A stretch of 64,000 nt of DNA, taken from Clytia hemisphaerica. Its lineage: Eukaryota > Cnidaria > Hydrozoa > Leptothecata > Clytiidae. Below are positions 45,301 to 60,300 of the stretch, in pieces (positions within the stretch are counted from its first letter, which is position 1; each line of letters opens with the position of its first letter). The notes under the pieces are model-generated. The model worked only from the letters and a program-made list of their open reading frames with translations. It had not been told where the DNA came from and did not search any database. Both the position numbers and the translations under genes were made by a program. The stretch spans positions 124,001 to 188,000 of the forward strand of contig CACVBU010000143.1 of assembly GCA_902728285.1 (NCBI GenBank). Reading direction: 5' to 3'.

Positions 45301-48300
45301 TCGTCAGAAATAAGGATCATCAGTTCTTCTATTCTGAACTCGAAGATTTTACCCTCCATCCAAAAAGCCTCTTTGAGATTCTCTTATCCATTTAGATTAT
45401 ACCCCTTTAAAAGATAACTAACTTCAAACTTTGCCGGGTTTGCAAATGTTTTCTATAATAACCTTTCATAATATAATTTTCGTCGCATTAATTTGTTTTC
45501 TTCATTCTTACAGGTCATAACAACGACTTCAAGATCAACAAAGCTACTGGTTCAATCCAAGTAGCGCGTCCCTTGCAATTCGGTGCAAAGAATTATTACA
45601 GATTTAGAGTGAGAGCCACTGATAAAGGAACACCCAGTCTCTCTGGTTACGCTACTGTTACATTCAATATCAAAGGTTTGTTGGAAAGAATTTGAAATCT
45701 TTTTAGATATTTTTATTTCCATAGTTTTTGATGTCTTCTTGCCATTTAAATGCTTTTCACGAATGCGCGCATTTGCCCTGTGATTTGAATACACGGAACT
45801 GACGCGCATTATGATCGATGGCCAAGTGGTCAAAGGCGTCGGCGTCTTAATTAAACCAGGGGTTCGCGGTTCGAATCACCGCTCCTTCCAATGTTCTGTT
45901 CAATTCATAGATAGCCGAGCCGGCTGGCCGTGGACCCCGCGAAAACAATCGAAAGACTGCCTAAAAGTCCTAGATTACTGGGCTATCCACGTTAAAAAAA
46001 TATCGATTCTATGATTATAAGTGTAGTTGTTTTAGTCAATTTTCTTCACTATAATATTTTATCCAGATCCCTAAATGTTCAGTCTCACATTAATAAAACC
46101 TTGGTTTTCGTATTATTCTCTTTCCTTCAGACACAAACGACCACAAGCCAAAGTTCGAACGCGCTGTATACACAGCCTCCATCAACGAGAACGTCCCACG
46201 AAATACCAAGCTCATCCAAGTCAAAGCTACCGACGCTGATAGTGGACCAAGCGGCCAATTAGTGTATTCGATCATTTCACAAGATCGCGAAAACCATTTC
46301 TACATCGACTCCAACACAGGTGATTTGTTGTGTGCTATTTGTGATAGAGTCTTAATTGCGAATCACGGATTCTCTCTAAATTTCGACTATTTCCATTGCT
46401 TAATATGTAGTCCCATTCACAGACCACTATTTACTTACTATGTAGAAACTTTTTTGTTAGATGATGAGCAGAAGCCTCAAGTAGAAGGTTTTCAGATACT
46501 ATATGATAACTCTATCGTTTTTCTTGCCATTGTTTGTTTTACATTATAAACAGTACTTGTCGAGAATGAGGATTCTAATTTTCAGGAAGAAAAGACACTT
46601 TTTTATTCTGCTACTGGCAGTTTCATGCCACTAAAAGTCTAAATTTTCTATGAGCAATGGGGGAGCCATTATGGATTTTTTTGGATGGGGGCTCGAGAGT
46701 TACGTGACCGTAAAATAATTTTGTTTATATTATCGTTCATATAGGCGATATCTACACTCGAGGGAATATTGACTACGAGCGTAAGACCTCTTACACTATT
46801 CAAGTTAAAGCCACTGACCGTGGAAACCCACCTCAAAGTGGGTCAGCTACCATCAATGTGGGTGTCAATGATTTAAACGATAACACGCCGACCTTTACAA
46901 GCAGCTTCATTAATGTCCGAGAAGGTTTTGCATTGAATACGGCCATTACTAAAATCCAAGGTAAAGAACATTCAACTTAATATGTTTTGACAAGAAAACA
47001 ATATCTTTATGGTATATGGTATGGTATATGAGTTACTTATAAATTGGCTTGGTGCTTGAACAAATGCAAAAAAAAAAAAAATGGATATTACTAAGAATTT
47101 AAATTCAATTCAATTCAATTCAATTCAAAAATGATTTATTTGCCTGCATAATTTAAACTAAAATTTACAATATGTGAAAGCAAAAGGCCTAATATATAAG
47201 CAAGACTAAATATATAAATCACATTTCTACCTATAGCAGATACTGCACAGTAACTCTGGTAACTCTATGATTTTATTCGTGTTATTTGTCTGCCAGTAGT
47301 TGTTGCCAGTATACTTCTAGTCAAGAATTCTTTCGCAAGCCCTTTTAAACAACTTGCTGAATTTTCTGTACAGGTCAAGATGACGATGGTTCTGCACCCA
47401 ACAATCAATTCGCCTTCTCCATGGAAACTAAAAAAATGCCATTCTCAATTAGTAAAGATGGTACCCTGACACTGAATACACCATTAGACCGAGAAACAAA
47501 AGATTCATATTCGTTTGTCGTCCGTATCACCGACAAAGGAACGAACCCAAAGTCGTTAACGAGTACTGGCACGATCAACGTCCAAGTCTTAGACGACAAC
47601 GATAATACTCCCGATTTCGGAAAAAAATCATTTACTTGTTCAATCCCTGAGAATTCACCAAAGAACACGCACGTTTGTTATACCCGCGCGACCGATCGTG
47701 ATATCGGAGAGAACGCGCGCATCACTTATTCCATCACAGGAGGAGAAAACAAATTCTCTGTTGATGATGTGAGATTTATTTATTTTTCTTTGTGAATTCT
47801 TTAAAAGCCATTGACCAATCTCTTACGTCGATTGTTACATTTTTTTTCAATAAGAGTAATGAATATGCAGGGATGGTAGTATGTGACCAAGGTTAAGATT
47901 TGGGGTGGCTAAATATGTCGTTCTTTATTAGTCAGATCTGTTGGTCTGGAAACGTTACATGAACAGTCTCTTGATTAACCTGAGTTAGAAACCCTTGTCA
48001 CTTTTGACTTTTTTTGGTTTGAAAAAAACTTCAATTTATTCATTTATTCATTCATTCATTTGTTTATTCATTCATACTTTTAGTCAAAGGGAGCGATCAA
48101 AGCGAAAGTGTCATTGGATCGTGAACAGAAGGACACTTACACTGTCGAAATCACTGCTCGTGATAATGGAACTCCTTCACTCAGTAAGTTGACGCTTTAT
48201 TTGTAACTAGCTTCACCTGAAGAAAGAGTTGGCTACCAGGTTCAACTTTCTTCATGTTGGTGGTTCCTTCTAACGTATTGGGTTATTCTTTAAAAATATA

Positions 48301-51300
48301 TTCGATGAGCAGAAGCCTTATATATCGTACTATATTGAAGTTTCCCGAACAAAATTTATCTCTGGTTGCAGCAATAACTCCAAACTTTGGAATGTTTTAA
48401 AGCTTTGTGCGTTTTTTAATAGGAACGTCTAAAACTTTCGAAGCCTTTTTCTTGATATTTTGATCATCAAAGGCTAACTTAAGTGTTGGAAATAAGATGA
48501 GACGAGATTCATTGTTTCTGACATTGGTGTAAGAAAATATTTGGATTAAAAAAAGGCCTGTAAACTTTGCAATCCTTCATCAAATGACAAGATTTTTCGA
48601 TCAACATTTTCTTCAAGGTGAACTATATTGCTTAATACTTTCCTCCAAAATTCTCCAGCGACTTTTTGTCTACAAATTGGGTCTGAAATTGTGTGTGCTT
48701 ATACATAACTTTTTATTTTCTGGCTGGAGAAAATATCTTTTCAAAACAAAATTTAATGGATGACAAAATTAAACGCAAACTTATTTCGTGGAGCTAAATT
48801 TTATTTTATTCTCCTATATTAGAAGGCTAGAAATCTTCGATGCTGATAGTAAGAATGTTCAGAGCAAACTTGAGTTCTACTAAAAAGTCGTATTTCTTCG
48901 GGCGAGCCTAGAATTTCTTTTGATTTATTACATAAAAGAAATCAAAAGACTTTAACGACCAATTACCGACAAATTCATCTCCTGTCTTTCTTTATACCTC
49001 TATGCTCTTATAAAAACGTGTGTTCATCTTGTTTATATGTCTTTGACTCTTTGATTCTTCAAGAAATCGATAGTGCAAACTTTGACCAAACTTTTTTTGG
49101 GCGTGGTCGAATAATAGCGTGCTAGAGTGATAGCGTGCTCGTCTCCTGACCGAATGGTTGTTGGTTCGAGTCCCATGCAAACCGACCACGTAGCAAGGTC
49201 ACCTCTCGCAACACTCCAGGAGACGGTTCGGACCACACGAAGAATCAAGCCTCAGGGTGGATGAATCGTTAGATTAAAAAAAAATTCTTTTTTTCACTAG
49301 GCTCAAAAGTGACAGTCACCATCCAAGTCAAAGATGTCAACGACAATAAACCTCTCTTCAAAGGTGCTCCCTACAAACTCAACGTCCAAGAAGAACAATC
49401 CGATAACATCAAAATCGGGGAATTCGAAGCAACTGATCGGGATATCAATGAGAATGCTAGGTTGACTTTCACGATCATGTCGGGTCATATGTTCGGGAAC
49501 AGAAGAATGTAGGTTTATTATTTATTTACAAGCGATTCTTTCTTTGGAAGTGTTTTTCTGTCTCATAGCGTGATTCTAAACTTTGTCTTTTCAAACCCGT
49601 CTATTATGATTTTGAAATGAAATTTTACAGGGCCGCTGACCCCGCCCTTCTTGATAGTGTAAAAAAAAAAAGGTTTGACCTTGCCCGTCGTTGTCGACTC
49701 CCAAAATGACAGTTACCTTTGTGTGTAAAACGAATACGATACTTGTTAATGTTTTTTGCAACCCTCTGTTCATGTTCTACCCCCGTCTTCGTCATTGTCA
49801 GGTTCACTATGGCAACCGAAAATGGAAAAGGTGTTTTACGAGCCAATCAGTTGGATCGTGAAGTTCGTGACAAATATGTGCTCAGAATCCGCGTCGAAGA
49901 TGCCGGCAAACCTCAATTGTCGTCGGAAACGACCGTCACTGTGACTGTTCAAGACATTAACGATAACAGCCCCATTTTATCGGAAAGCACATATCGGGGG
50001 AAAGTCAAAGAAAATGTTGGTCGAAACACTTTGGTCGTTAAAGTAAGTTGATTAAGACCATACTTTAAAACTTAAAAGAATGAAGTAGTTCATTTGTAAC
50101 AAAAGGGAAGATTTATGATTGTAACTTCGACTGTTGATTCGCTACTGCGTTATTTTAATCCTTCTGCTTTTACGGTAACATTCTGCTTGAAATCGGCAGA
50201 ATGCAATATAATCCGAATCTCTCGTGTATTGCTAATCGCCCTTAGTCAGATAAGATATAGTTTTGTAGGTGTTTAACTTGTACAATGATGCTTTGAAACC
50301 CTTTCTTACATCAGATCCAAGCAACAGATAAGGACATTGGGAAGAACGCAGAAATTGCTTACACCATCACGGGAGGTCAAAACCAAGATCATTTTAACCT
50401 CAATGTAGACAACGGCGAATTGAGAACTGCTAAAGGATTGGATTACGAGACCATTAAACAATACACTTTCAATGTGAAAGCACAAGACAAAGGAAACCCT
50501 ACTCGTCAAGGAACTGCGACAGTGAGTTTTTCTTCTTGATCTTGTGTTACTTGCATACTGTGCAAACTCCCTTCTTCCATGTTCCTTGGTGACTTCCCTC
50601 TGAACCGAAAAAGTGATATAAGTATATTTTTAAGATATTGTGAATTAGTGCAACGGCAAGGTCGAGCACTCAATGCTAAAAAACATTTCAGCTTTAGTTC
50701 TACAGCCTTCTCTACAGTTATCTAAAAGCTAAACTTCAATTACTCAATAACTCAATATCTCGTTGTATTTAAGATCATTGTTGACATTGAGAACGTTGAC
50801 GACAATGCACCAAAATTCAAAGACATTAAGAAATTAGAAGTTCCCGAAGATATCGGTATCAATCAACCCATTGTGAAAGTAGAAGCCACTGACCAAGATC
50901 AATCCACAATCACTTACTCCATCTCTGGTGGTAATCAAGAAGATAAGTTCAAGATCGATTCAAAAACTGGTAAGGGTGGATATTTAGTGAGGTTAAGGCG
51001 GTAAAGCTAGTAAAGCTAGTGAATTTCAATTAATCTTGTTTCCCATTTTAACTAGCCTATTACAGAAATACTTGATTTCTTCACATAGTTTGGACTTTTC
51101 ACTTGATGACCTCTCCTCTCTAACTAACGTTTTAAACTTCTAGCTTTTCTCCAACCTTGTTATAAATAAAAACACAATTATCTTTCTAGGCAGTTTCAAG
51201 ATTTCCATAGCAAAAACAGTGAAGCCAAATTTTGAATCTTGTGGCGATCGCTTGATCATTTAAATAACACGATCATTTTTTTATTATTATCATGTATTTT

Positions 51301-54300
51301 CCATCGTTCCAGCTGTCTTATCCATCAAGAACTCATTAGATCGTGAGACCACGGATAAATACAACATCAGCATCACCGCCAAAGATTCCGCCCGCTCTTC
51401 AGTCACTTATGTTCCCATTACTGTGTTGGATGTTAATGATAACACTCCTATCTTCGGAAAAAACGAATACACACTTAGTGTTCCAGAAGATGCAAGTCCG
51501 GTTCTCTTCGCCAACCCAGGTATGATGTGTTGTGTTGTGTTTTCTAACGAGAAACAATTTTTTCTAGTTTTTCATATAATTTTTTCTCAAGGATAGCCTA
51601 CAAAACCTTTTCCTCACCTTGTTCAATCGGTATTTCTAGTTAAAGCTTGATGAAACTATCGCATTTAACATAGTCCGAATTTTGTAGGGTAAAAGTACAT
51701 TTCTTGCAATGAGACCATGTTCGCACGTGACGGTTCCGTTTCGCTCCGAAAAGAAACGAAACCATTCTATTGGTTAGAAGTGACGTAACACTTGAATGTA
51801 ACCAATAGAATGGGTTCATTTTGTTCGTCACGTGCGAACATGGTCTGAATCTGTATGTAACGTCCATTGAAATTCCAGGAAAACAAGCTTAAATACATAT
51901 AACGTCGAAACAGCGTCCATCTAACGTCCATTAGAATTTCTCAGAAAAACATGTCAGATATTATCCTACTGCCACAGAACGTCCATATAACGTTAGATTA
52001 ACGTTGAAACAACGTCCTGTGTTAGCTTGGTTACTTTTCTCTATGCAAAGCTTTAGTATCATTCTCGAAAACCTTCTTTTGAGTTGCTAAAAAAGTTTTT
52101 GAAAAAACAGCTCGTTTGTCAATTTTTATCATAATATGAAAGGAGAAAACTTTTTCTCTCTTTTTTTTCAGTCTTGCAAAAAGTGACGGCAACCGACCGA
52201 GATATCGGACTAAATGCAGAAATCGAATTCTTCATCACCTCTGGAAATGTTGGAGATAAATTCCAAATCTCAAAGGACAGTGGTGAGATATTGTTTCTCG
52301 ATTTAATTTTTACAGTTGACTCTTTGTAACTCAAACCCGCACGAGGAACAGAAATTTGAGACTGTACTGTATTTTGTAAGAACTTGTCAATAGTTCGTTT
52401 TCCAAACTACAAACTATTTATAAAACAGAATTGTCCTAAAGTTGGACAACCGCCATAGTATTACCATAAACTCTAAACCTCTGCTAGGGGATTTGTAAGT
52501 ATTGTACATTTTCAGTATTTTTGAACCATTATTCCGTATTTTCTAAATATTGCTAACGTGAAGCTGTTTCTGATATCTCACAGGTGAATTGCGAGCTACT
52601 GGCAAACTAGACCGCGAACAAGTCGATTTCTATGACCTTATTTTGACCGCTAAAGACAAAGGAACACCATCTTTAAAAAGTTCAGTCCATTGCAAGATTA
52701 CCGTGACCGACTTGAATGATAACCGCCCCATCTTTGAACAAGCTTCTTATGCTGTTTCCATCAATGAGAACACAAGCCCTCAAACAAAGATTTTGGATAT
52801 CCGTGCCACTGATCTCGACATCAATGATAATGGAAAGGTAGGAGATTGTGCATCCTTGACCCTTGGCCATTTTGTCTTTTTCGAAAGACGCGTGTTTTTT
52901 TCTATCATATCTTACAGATTTTGTTTGGTCGGGTTTATTAGGTTATTTTTAGTTCAGTATTATTCATTAAAGTTCCATTATATTAGAACGTACAAAAAAC
53001 CTACTTACCAGTTTATACCACAACAAACTCTTCTCAATAGGGGAGAAATCAAATAATTATGGCTGCATTCTTTTTCACCGTTCAACATATAGGTTGGATA
53101 CTCCATCACCTCAGGAGACACCAAGACATTCTCCATTGACCCAGTATCTGGAGAACTTAAAACCATCAAAGCTTTAGATCGTGAGACCACAGATTCGTAC
53201 AAACTTACCGTACAAGCGTTTGACCATGGAAAACCAAAACTGACCACTAACGTTCGAGTGACCGTCACCATCTTGGATATTAATGACAATGCACCAAAGA
53301 TTGCGTCATTCAACGTTAACCCTGTCAACGAATCTGAACCAATTGGATACAAAGTTGCAACTATCACAGCCAGTGATGCAGATCTTGGTGTTAACGCTGA
53401 ATTAGTCTACTCTTTGGCAGAATCACAAAATCAAGACTTCTTCCGAATCGATTCAAAAACCGGTGAAGTCTTCTTGAAGAAACAGTTGGATCGTGAAACA
53501 CAAGAGCGACACAATGTGAAATTCACAGTCAAAGACAAAGGAAACCCTGTTCTCTCGTCATCTGTTGATAAAGTCATTCAAGTCTTGGATGATAACGATA
53601 ATGAACCAGTTTTTGGAAAAGCCAGATATGAAGGTACAATTCTTCTTTCATTATTTTTTTGTAGTTTTCTTCTTCAAAGTTATTATTCCTCTTTTCTAGA
53701 GTCTCTCGTTTTTAAAATTCGTTCAATATTTGAAATTATTCAAAGATGAATTATATATATTTCCAAAAAGTTTTAAAACATAACTTAAATAGTCTGGGTG
53801 TTTGCCGCACATTTGTTATTCAAATTGTTGAAATATAGATAATTTAAGATTCGCATCCTTCATTTGCCAGCGTAGTATCGAAGTTAAGCTAATACTATTG
53901 TCAATTTACAGCATCTGTTCGTGAGGGAAGCACCAAACCCATTGTTCTGTTCACCGCATCAGCGACAGACCGTGATTTCGGAATCAACGCTGAAATCACT
54001 TACTCTCTTCTCGATACCTTCGGTGGGAAATTCTCAATCAATGCAGACACAGGTCTCGTCAGAGCTGTCAAACCTTTAGATTATGAAACCAAGAAATCAT
54101 ACACTTTGAAAATCAATGCAGCCGATTGGAAATACAAAAACGTTATCGTTGATGGGATCATTACAGTCATCAACGTTAATGACAATGATCCTAAACTGAG
54201 CGCTAAATCATACTCTAAAACCATTCCGGAAAATACTCCTACTCAAAGCAGTGTCCTCGTTGTCAAGGCAACAGACGAAGATCCGTTCGGTGAATTAGTT

Positions 54301-57300
54301 TTCACCATCGAAACAGCAGATTCCAAACTTCCGTTCAGTATTAACAGTAAAACAGGAGAAATTTATGTTTCCGGATATTTAGACCGTGAAACCAAAGACA
54401 ATTATCAATTCAAAGTCAAAGTCTCTGATGGTGGAACTCCAAAACGCTCAGTTACTGCTGACATCAGCATTACCTTATCAGATATCAACGATAATAAACC
54501 CGTTTTCCCAGAATACAAGAAATCGGTTAACATTACTGAAAACAACAATGTCGGGGTTGCGGTTCACACTATCAAAGCTACAGACGCTGATCTTGGCAAA
54601 AACGCTGCAATCCGATACCGCATCAAACCGGGAACAGAAGATTCCGAATTCACAATCGGGGAAACGGACGGAATTATTAAAACCAAGAAAGTCTTTGATC
54701 GAGAAACACAAACCAAAGCGACACTCATTGTTCAAGCTTACGATTTAGGTACGCCATCTTTATCATCCGATGACGTCATCATTACGGTTACCATCTTAGA
54801 TGAGAATGATAACATTCCAAAATGGAGGGGACAGTTCCAAGTGGAGATCAAAGTCGACATCAAAGAACATACTGCTGTAGGAACACAAATAAGAACAGTA
54901 ATTGCTGACGATGCAGATGAAGGGGAGAATGGAAGAGTCAGTTATTCAATCAAAGAAGATTCTTCACCAGTGGCTATCAATTCTGATTCTGGTAAGTTTT
55001 TCTATAATGTCTAGTTCTAGTCTTTCCAATAAATTGTGTAAAGAGGTTTTCGTGTTTTGTAAAGTGATAAAATTTCACCCATTATGGAAAAAAACGTTCG
55101 AATTCGTGGAGGAGATCCCTTACACAAATCGAACGTCTGTTTCCATAATGGTGGAAACTTTACCAAGCATGAGAATCATCTGTACATACACATAGTACTT
55201 GGTAGAAGGGCAATCCAGCTTCCCACTTGTTATGGTTAACTTCATCATTAAGCATCTTATATTCGTTTTGTGCTCTGAAGAATCTAACATCCCCATGTTA
55301 AAACAGTTCAGGAATTACATTTTTTCTAGAGTACGCTTACTTTTTGAATTAGCTAAATTTACAGATTGCCTTCGAAACTTTTTCTTCCTTCAGGCTTAAT
55401 CACAGTCTCCAAAGATATGGATCGAGAAAAGGTCGACAAACATGTCGTCACTCTGGTTGCCAGAGATAACGGTATCAAGAAACAACTTCAATCCGAACTA
55501 ATCTTAACCATCAACGTTCTGGACATCAATGATAACGCACCAGTTGTTCAACCACCCAAGAATGGTAAAGTGAAAGAGAACGAACCAGCGAACACTCAAG
55601 TCATGAGAATTATTGCTACGGATGCTGATATCGGAATCAATGCACAAGTAAAGAAATTCACATTAATCTTAATTTACCTTTTTGTATTGCTTTTCTTCTG
55701 CAAAATGGCATTACAACGTGGTGAGCTTGACAGCTTTTTTTCTTCACTCAGGAGACGGAAAATCTTTACAGTCAAATCGTTCGATAACTGATATGACATT
55801 GCTCTCCCTGAGTGAAACCTTTAAATTTATTTATAAAGACAAGGCCTAAAGATGGATAGGATAGGTGATTTAATATAGCTCGCATTTTTCCCATAGATGC
55901 GCTACACGATTGAAAACTACCTTGATTTGTTTACATTGAACGAAGACACTGGCATGTTGACCACCAAGAAAGCTCTCGATCGTGAAGAACAAGAAAGATA
56001 CATCCTCAAAGTCCGCGTCTTTGATCAAGGTAAGAATAACAGGAATGTCTTTTGACAGTGATTCCTACTGATCTCCAACTACTTGACTGGATCAGGCTTC
56101 CTGTATAGAAGGAAGCATAACTAGTCCGCCATCTTTTCGTCAACAGCGCGATTCGAATGTTTTGAAATTCGAACGTTCGCGAAAACTGAACATGGCAGAC
56201 TAGTCGACTTCATAACTGTACGCACTTCCACGGGAAATCTGTGAGCAGTTAGCCTATCCAGTGCTTATCCAGTGCGTAAAGGAATATGATCTATGTATTA
56301 CTGAAAGAAAAAAGCTAACGCTCGAACGTGCCATTGTGTCCGAAGGACTCCAAATTTCTTAATCCACAATTTAATCAAAATGATCACCTTGTTTAGGAAC
56401 ACCGACATTGAGTGGAACAGCCAACATTACCATCATCATTGGTGACGTTGACGATAATTGCCCGGTGTTCGAACGACAAAAGTACGAAACAACGATCGAA
56501 GAGAATGCTGCTTTTGGTACGTTCGTTCTCACTGTCAAAGCTACGGATCGCGATACGGGACGTAACGCTGAATTAGATTACGGAATCTTGGAAAGTAACG
56601 ATAGAGGTAAGACGAAAGAATTTGAGTATGGTCGACTCTTCAGTCAGCTCGTTTTATAATACATATTTATTAATGAAAGTTTTCCGCCTTCTAGAGTGTA
56701 TTGATAAAGCGGTGGTAGAAACTGTATCTACGATTTGTAGAATTCCCACTTTTTGAGGTACTTTTCATCAAGTATTTCCAAATCAGTAAACTTTTCTTGT
56801 TTAAAAATTGGTTTGAATTAAAATGGAAACTTGTTTCGAATGAAAACGGAAACTTGTTTCGAGTTGATTCAGATTAAAAAAATTAATACAAAATTTATAC
56901 ATTTCCAAAAAATTCTGCCTTCTCAAGAATTATTAGCAGCCCTTAATAACCTTTGGTCTACCTCCACAGGAGCATTCAAGATTGACGATATCTCTGGCAA
57001 CATCACAGTTGTCGGTGAAGTCAACAAAGAAACTGAATCCAGATATTTCCTCAAATTACGTGCAGGTTGGTACTTCCTCTCTTTCATAATTAACTAGGTT
57101 GTTTTAACGTTTATTTCACGTTCACAACGTCTATATAACGTTAGATGAACGTTAAAACAACGTTATGTGACAGCTGGGAATTGGCTAGGTGTGCTAGTTA
57201 GGATAATTGACCAAATGTGTTAATCATATCACCACCTCTTTCCATCAAAAGTATTAACCCCTTCATATGTTAAGTATTACACAATTTTGAATGTTAAACA

Positions 57301-60300
57301 AATCAGAAAAGTGAAATGACCTAATGAAATATTCATTTCACTATGAAAATTTTATTTTTCAGGTGCCAAAAATTGCGGCTTGAAAGTCAACGATTCTGAT
57401 GTTGGAGAAGGCGGCAAACCACGCCCAGAGAATTACGCCACCACCACAGTATACATAAATGTGATTGATGTGAACGATAACGCCCCTACCTTCTTGAACG
57501 GTAAACAAAGGATTGAGTATGCTGATGTGATGAGAAGTGATATCATTACTTTAAATGCAACGGATAAGGATGAAGGCTTGGGTGGTCAGGTAAGAAGATT
57601 CAAGGCTTTGAAATACAGTCGACGCTCTCTAATTCGATTAAGGGGAATTGAATTTCCATCGAATAAGGGAGCGTATCGAATAGTAACTCGTCATTTATGA
57701 GAGTTTCTTGTTCAAGATTAATATGTTGTTTAATATTATCGAATAATGTAACGTCAAATTAAAGAACGTCGACTTTACTTTGTGAACAAGAATACAGAAG
57801 ATATTGTTTCTTGAAGTCTAAGAAGGTCTAACTCTGAGTTTTCTCATACAGGTGACATGAGTCTTTGTCTGTTCTTGATGAAAACTAGGTACTTGTAATA
57901 AAAGATTAACAACCGAATGCTCTTTTAATACCGTTATCGGCTGTATCATCATTTCCAAACGTTAACAAAATTTCCTTCACCCGTTTCAGGTTGAATATTC
58001 ATTCGTTTCACAAATTCAAAAACAATCACCTCAAAACGAGGTTGAGAATCACGTCACCATTATGGCAAAAGATAAAGGAAAATCACAACAATTGAATTCC
58101 ACCCTGACTCTGGTTGTTGTCAACAAAGTCCGTTGCGAAGCCATGCAATATTTCGTTGATTCAATGAATGGAAAAGTCACCGTTCAAAACTTGTGTTCCG
58201 TCACTAATGCAAACGCTGGTGAGACTATTGCTCTCCTCGGATCATCAAAAACATTAAAGTGTTCGGCAGAATCTAATATCGGCTCGGTAAAATACCGTTG
58301 GATGAAGGATGGTACCATTGTCTCTGATTATCAGGATGCTGGCGTATTGCTCCTAAAAAATATGAATTTTGAAATGGCGGGATCTTATTCATGCATTGCG
58401 CGAAATTCAGCTGGAACTCTTCAGTCATCACCCACGGATATTGTACTTCATCGTAAGTTGTGTTTTTGTATCGTAACGTTCTTTCGACGTCCATATAACG
58501 TTGTTATGTGTTATGATCTGTTATGTCCAGATGTAGAAAGTGCTCGTTTGTACCACGCATCAGATTATTACCGCCTTACTTCAAACAAACACCCCCTCCG
58601 TTTGAACGCCTCCTCTCCTCGAATGAAAGCCCCTCCTAAAACTCCGCTATGTGACGCTATAGACAATAGATATAGGTTAGATGGACGCTTTGTGATGAGT
58701 GGGTATGTTTCAATAGGACATGACTTATCTAACTGAAGGCGTTTGGCTTCAAAATCCACAATACTATATGGTTTACAACGAATTCTTTTTATTTCAGAAC
58801 CACCAAGCATTATCACTCAACCAAAATCAGTGACAGTCGGCCAAGACGAGAAATTTATTCTGGAAGTCAACGCACGTGGTGTGCCTTCGCCAAGTTACCA
58901 ATGGCACAAGAACGATGTCCAATATGAACGTGCTACGTCGAACACATTCGAGTTTGAAAGCGCAGTCAGTGAGGACTCTGCTGAATATTACTGCGTTGTT
59001 GAAAATGTCGCTGGAAAAGTCACAACCAACAAGGTGAAAGTACAAGTATTTGACAAAGAGACCGTCGTCAAGGTTACTGTCCGAATCACTAAATATGATG
59101 CTGTCCGTAAATGTTATTTATTCGATTCAGATGATTTTGAGAAGTTAGTCAGTAAAGCAACCAATGAGCGTGTTGTTGTTACCAAGGTTACCGGAGCATC
59201 CGCCAACGTCACTTTATGTCCTGTCACCGTCTGCACAAAGAATCCATGTGCACATGATGGAAAGTGTACAGAGTTGGACAACGGTGCATTCCAATGCCAA
59301 TGTAAGACCGAATGGACCGGAAAAACCTGCCAAGAAGATATTGACGAATGCCAAAATGCCAACATGTGTAACAACGGACAATGTATTAACCGGAACGGCT
59401 CATTCACATGCAAATGTCCTTCAGGATACACTGGGCGTCGCTGTGAATACAAAATCGATGCTTGTAAACCAACCCCCTGTGCTTCAGATGAGAACTGTGT
59501 ACCCAGGGAGACAGGAAAATTGTACGCTTGTTTGAAGAAAGATGATGAGATGACATTGGTGGTTACAGATAAGGATGGGACTTTCACCAAGGATGATAAA
59601 TACCTTTTGGAACATCTCCTCAATCAGTTGTTGAAGTCAGGACAAGGATCGACCACTTTCTTAAGAAGAAAACGTAGAAGGTGAGCTTGAGAAAACTCAG
59701 ATTCTTTTAAAATACTGATTTTAATTTTTTTCGTTGATAAAAGTCTCTGAAACTTGCCTGACGTTGTCAAGACTCAAGACATATCAATTGTCATTTTGTT
59801 GCTTTTGAGGAGTTAAGCCCTTCTAATTCAGTCAAATTCAATAATCGACATTTACGTTCTTTTCCAGACGTGCCACTCAATCCATTGATGTTGGAGACTG
59901 CACATTACACATCATCCGTAACCAGCAGGTCAACTCCACCAAGACCGTCTTAAAACTTGCTCTTGATTGTCCCAACAGTAACATCACAGATACTTCAGCT
60001 TTATTGAAGACGCTATGCGCAAGATTCTTAGCTGCAGGTGGTAAGAATACCGTCATTGAACAATGTGGGCGTGAAGGAGAAATGGAAGAAAAGGTTTGTG
60101 TTTTTATATTCATGATATGCACCATTGCAATGTCTTCTGGCATTACATCACGGACCCAATAGCCGATTGGTTGTGAGTGACGTAAAATCAGTCACTACGT
60201 CACTTTCAACCAATCAGCTGTTGGGTCCGTGGAAGACATTGCAATGGTGCATATCATGAAAAGAGTTGTATCAGAACGAATCTGATTAGTGGAGAATTGT

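Noticed and set aside
45811..45895. Possible functional tRNA gene
   Set aside because: A- and B-box-like parts are present but the acceptor ends do not pair and an A-rich SINE body follows.
59114..59623. Minus-strand 169-codon frame
   Set aside because: Reverse-strand shadow of the Ig/EGF exon, which has clear domain evidence on +.
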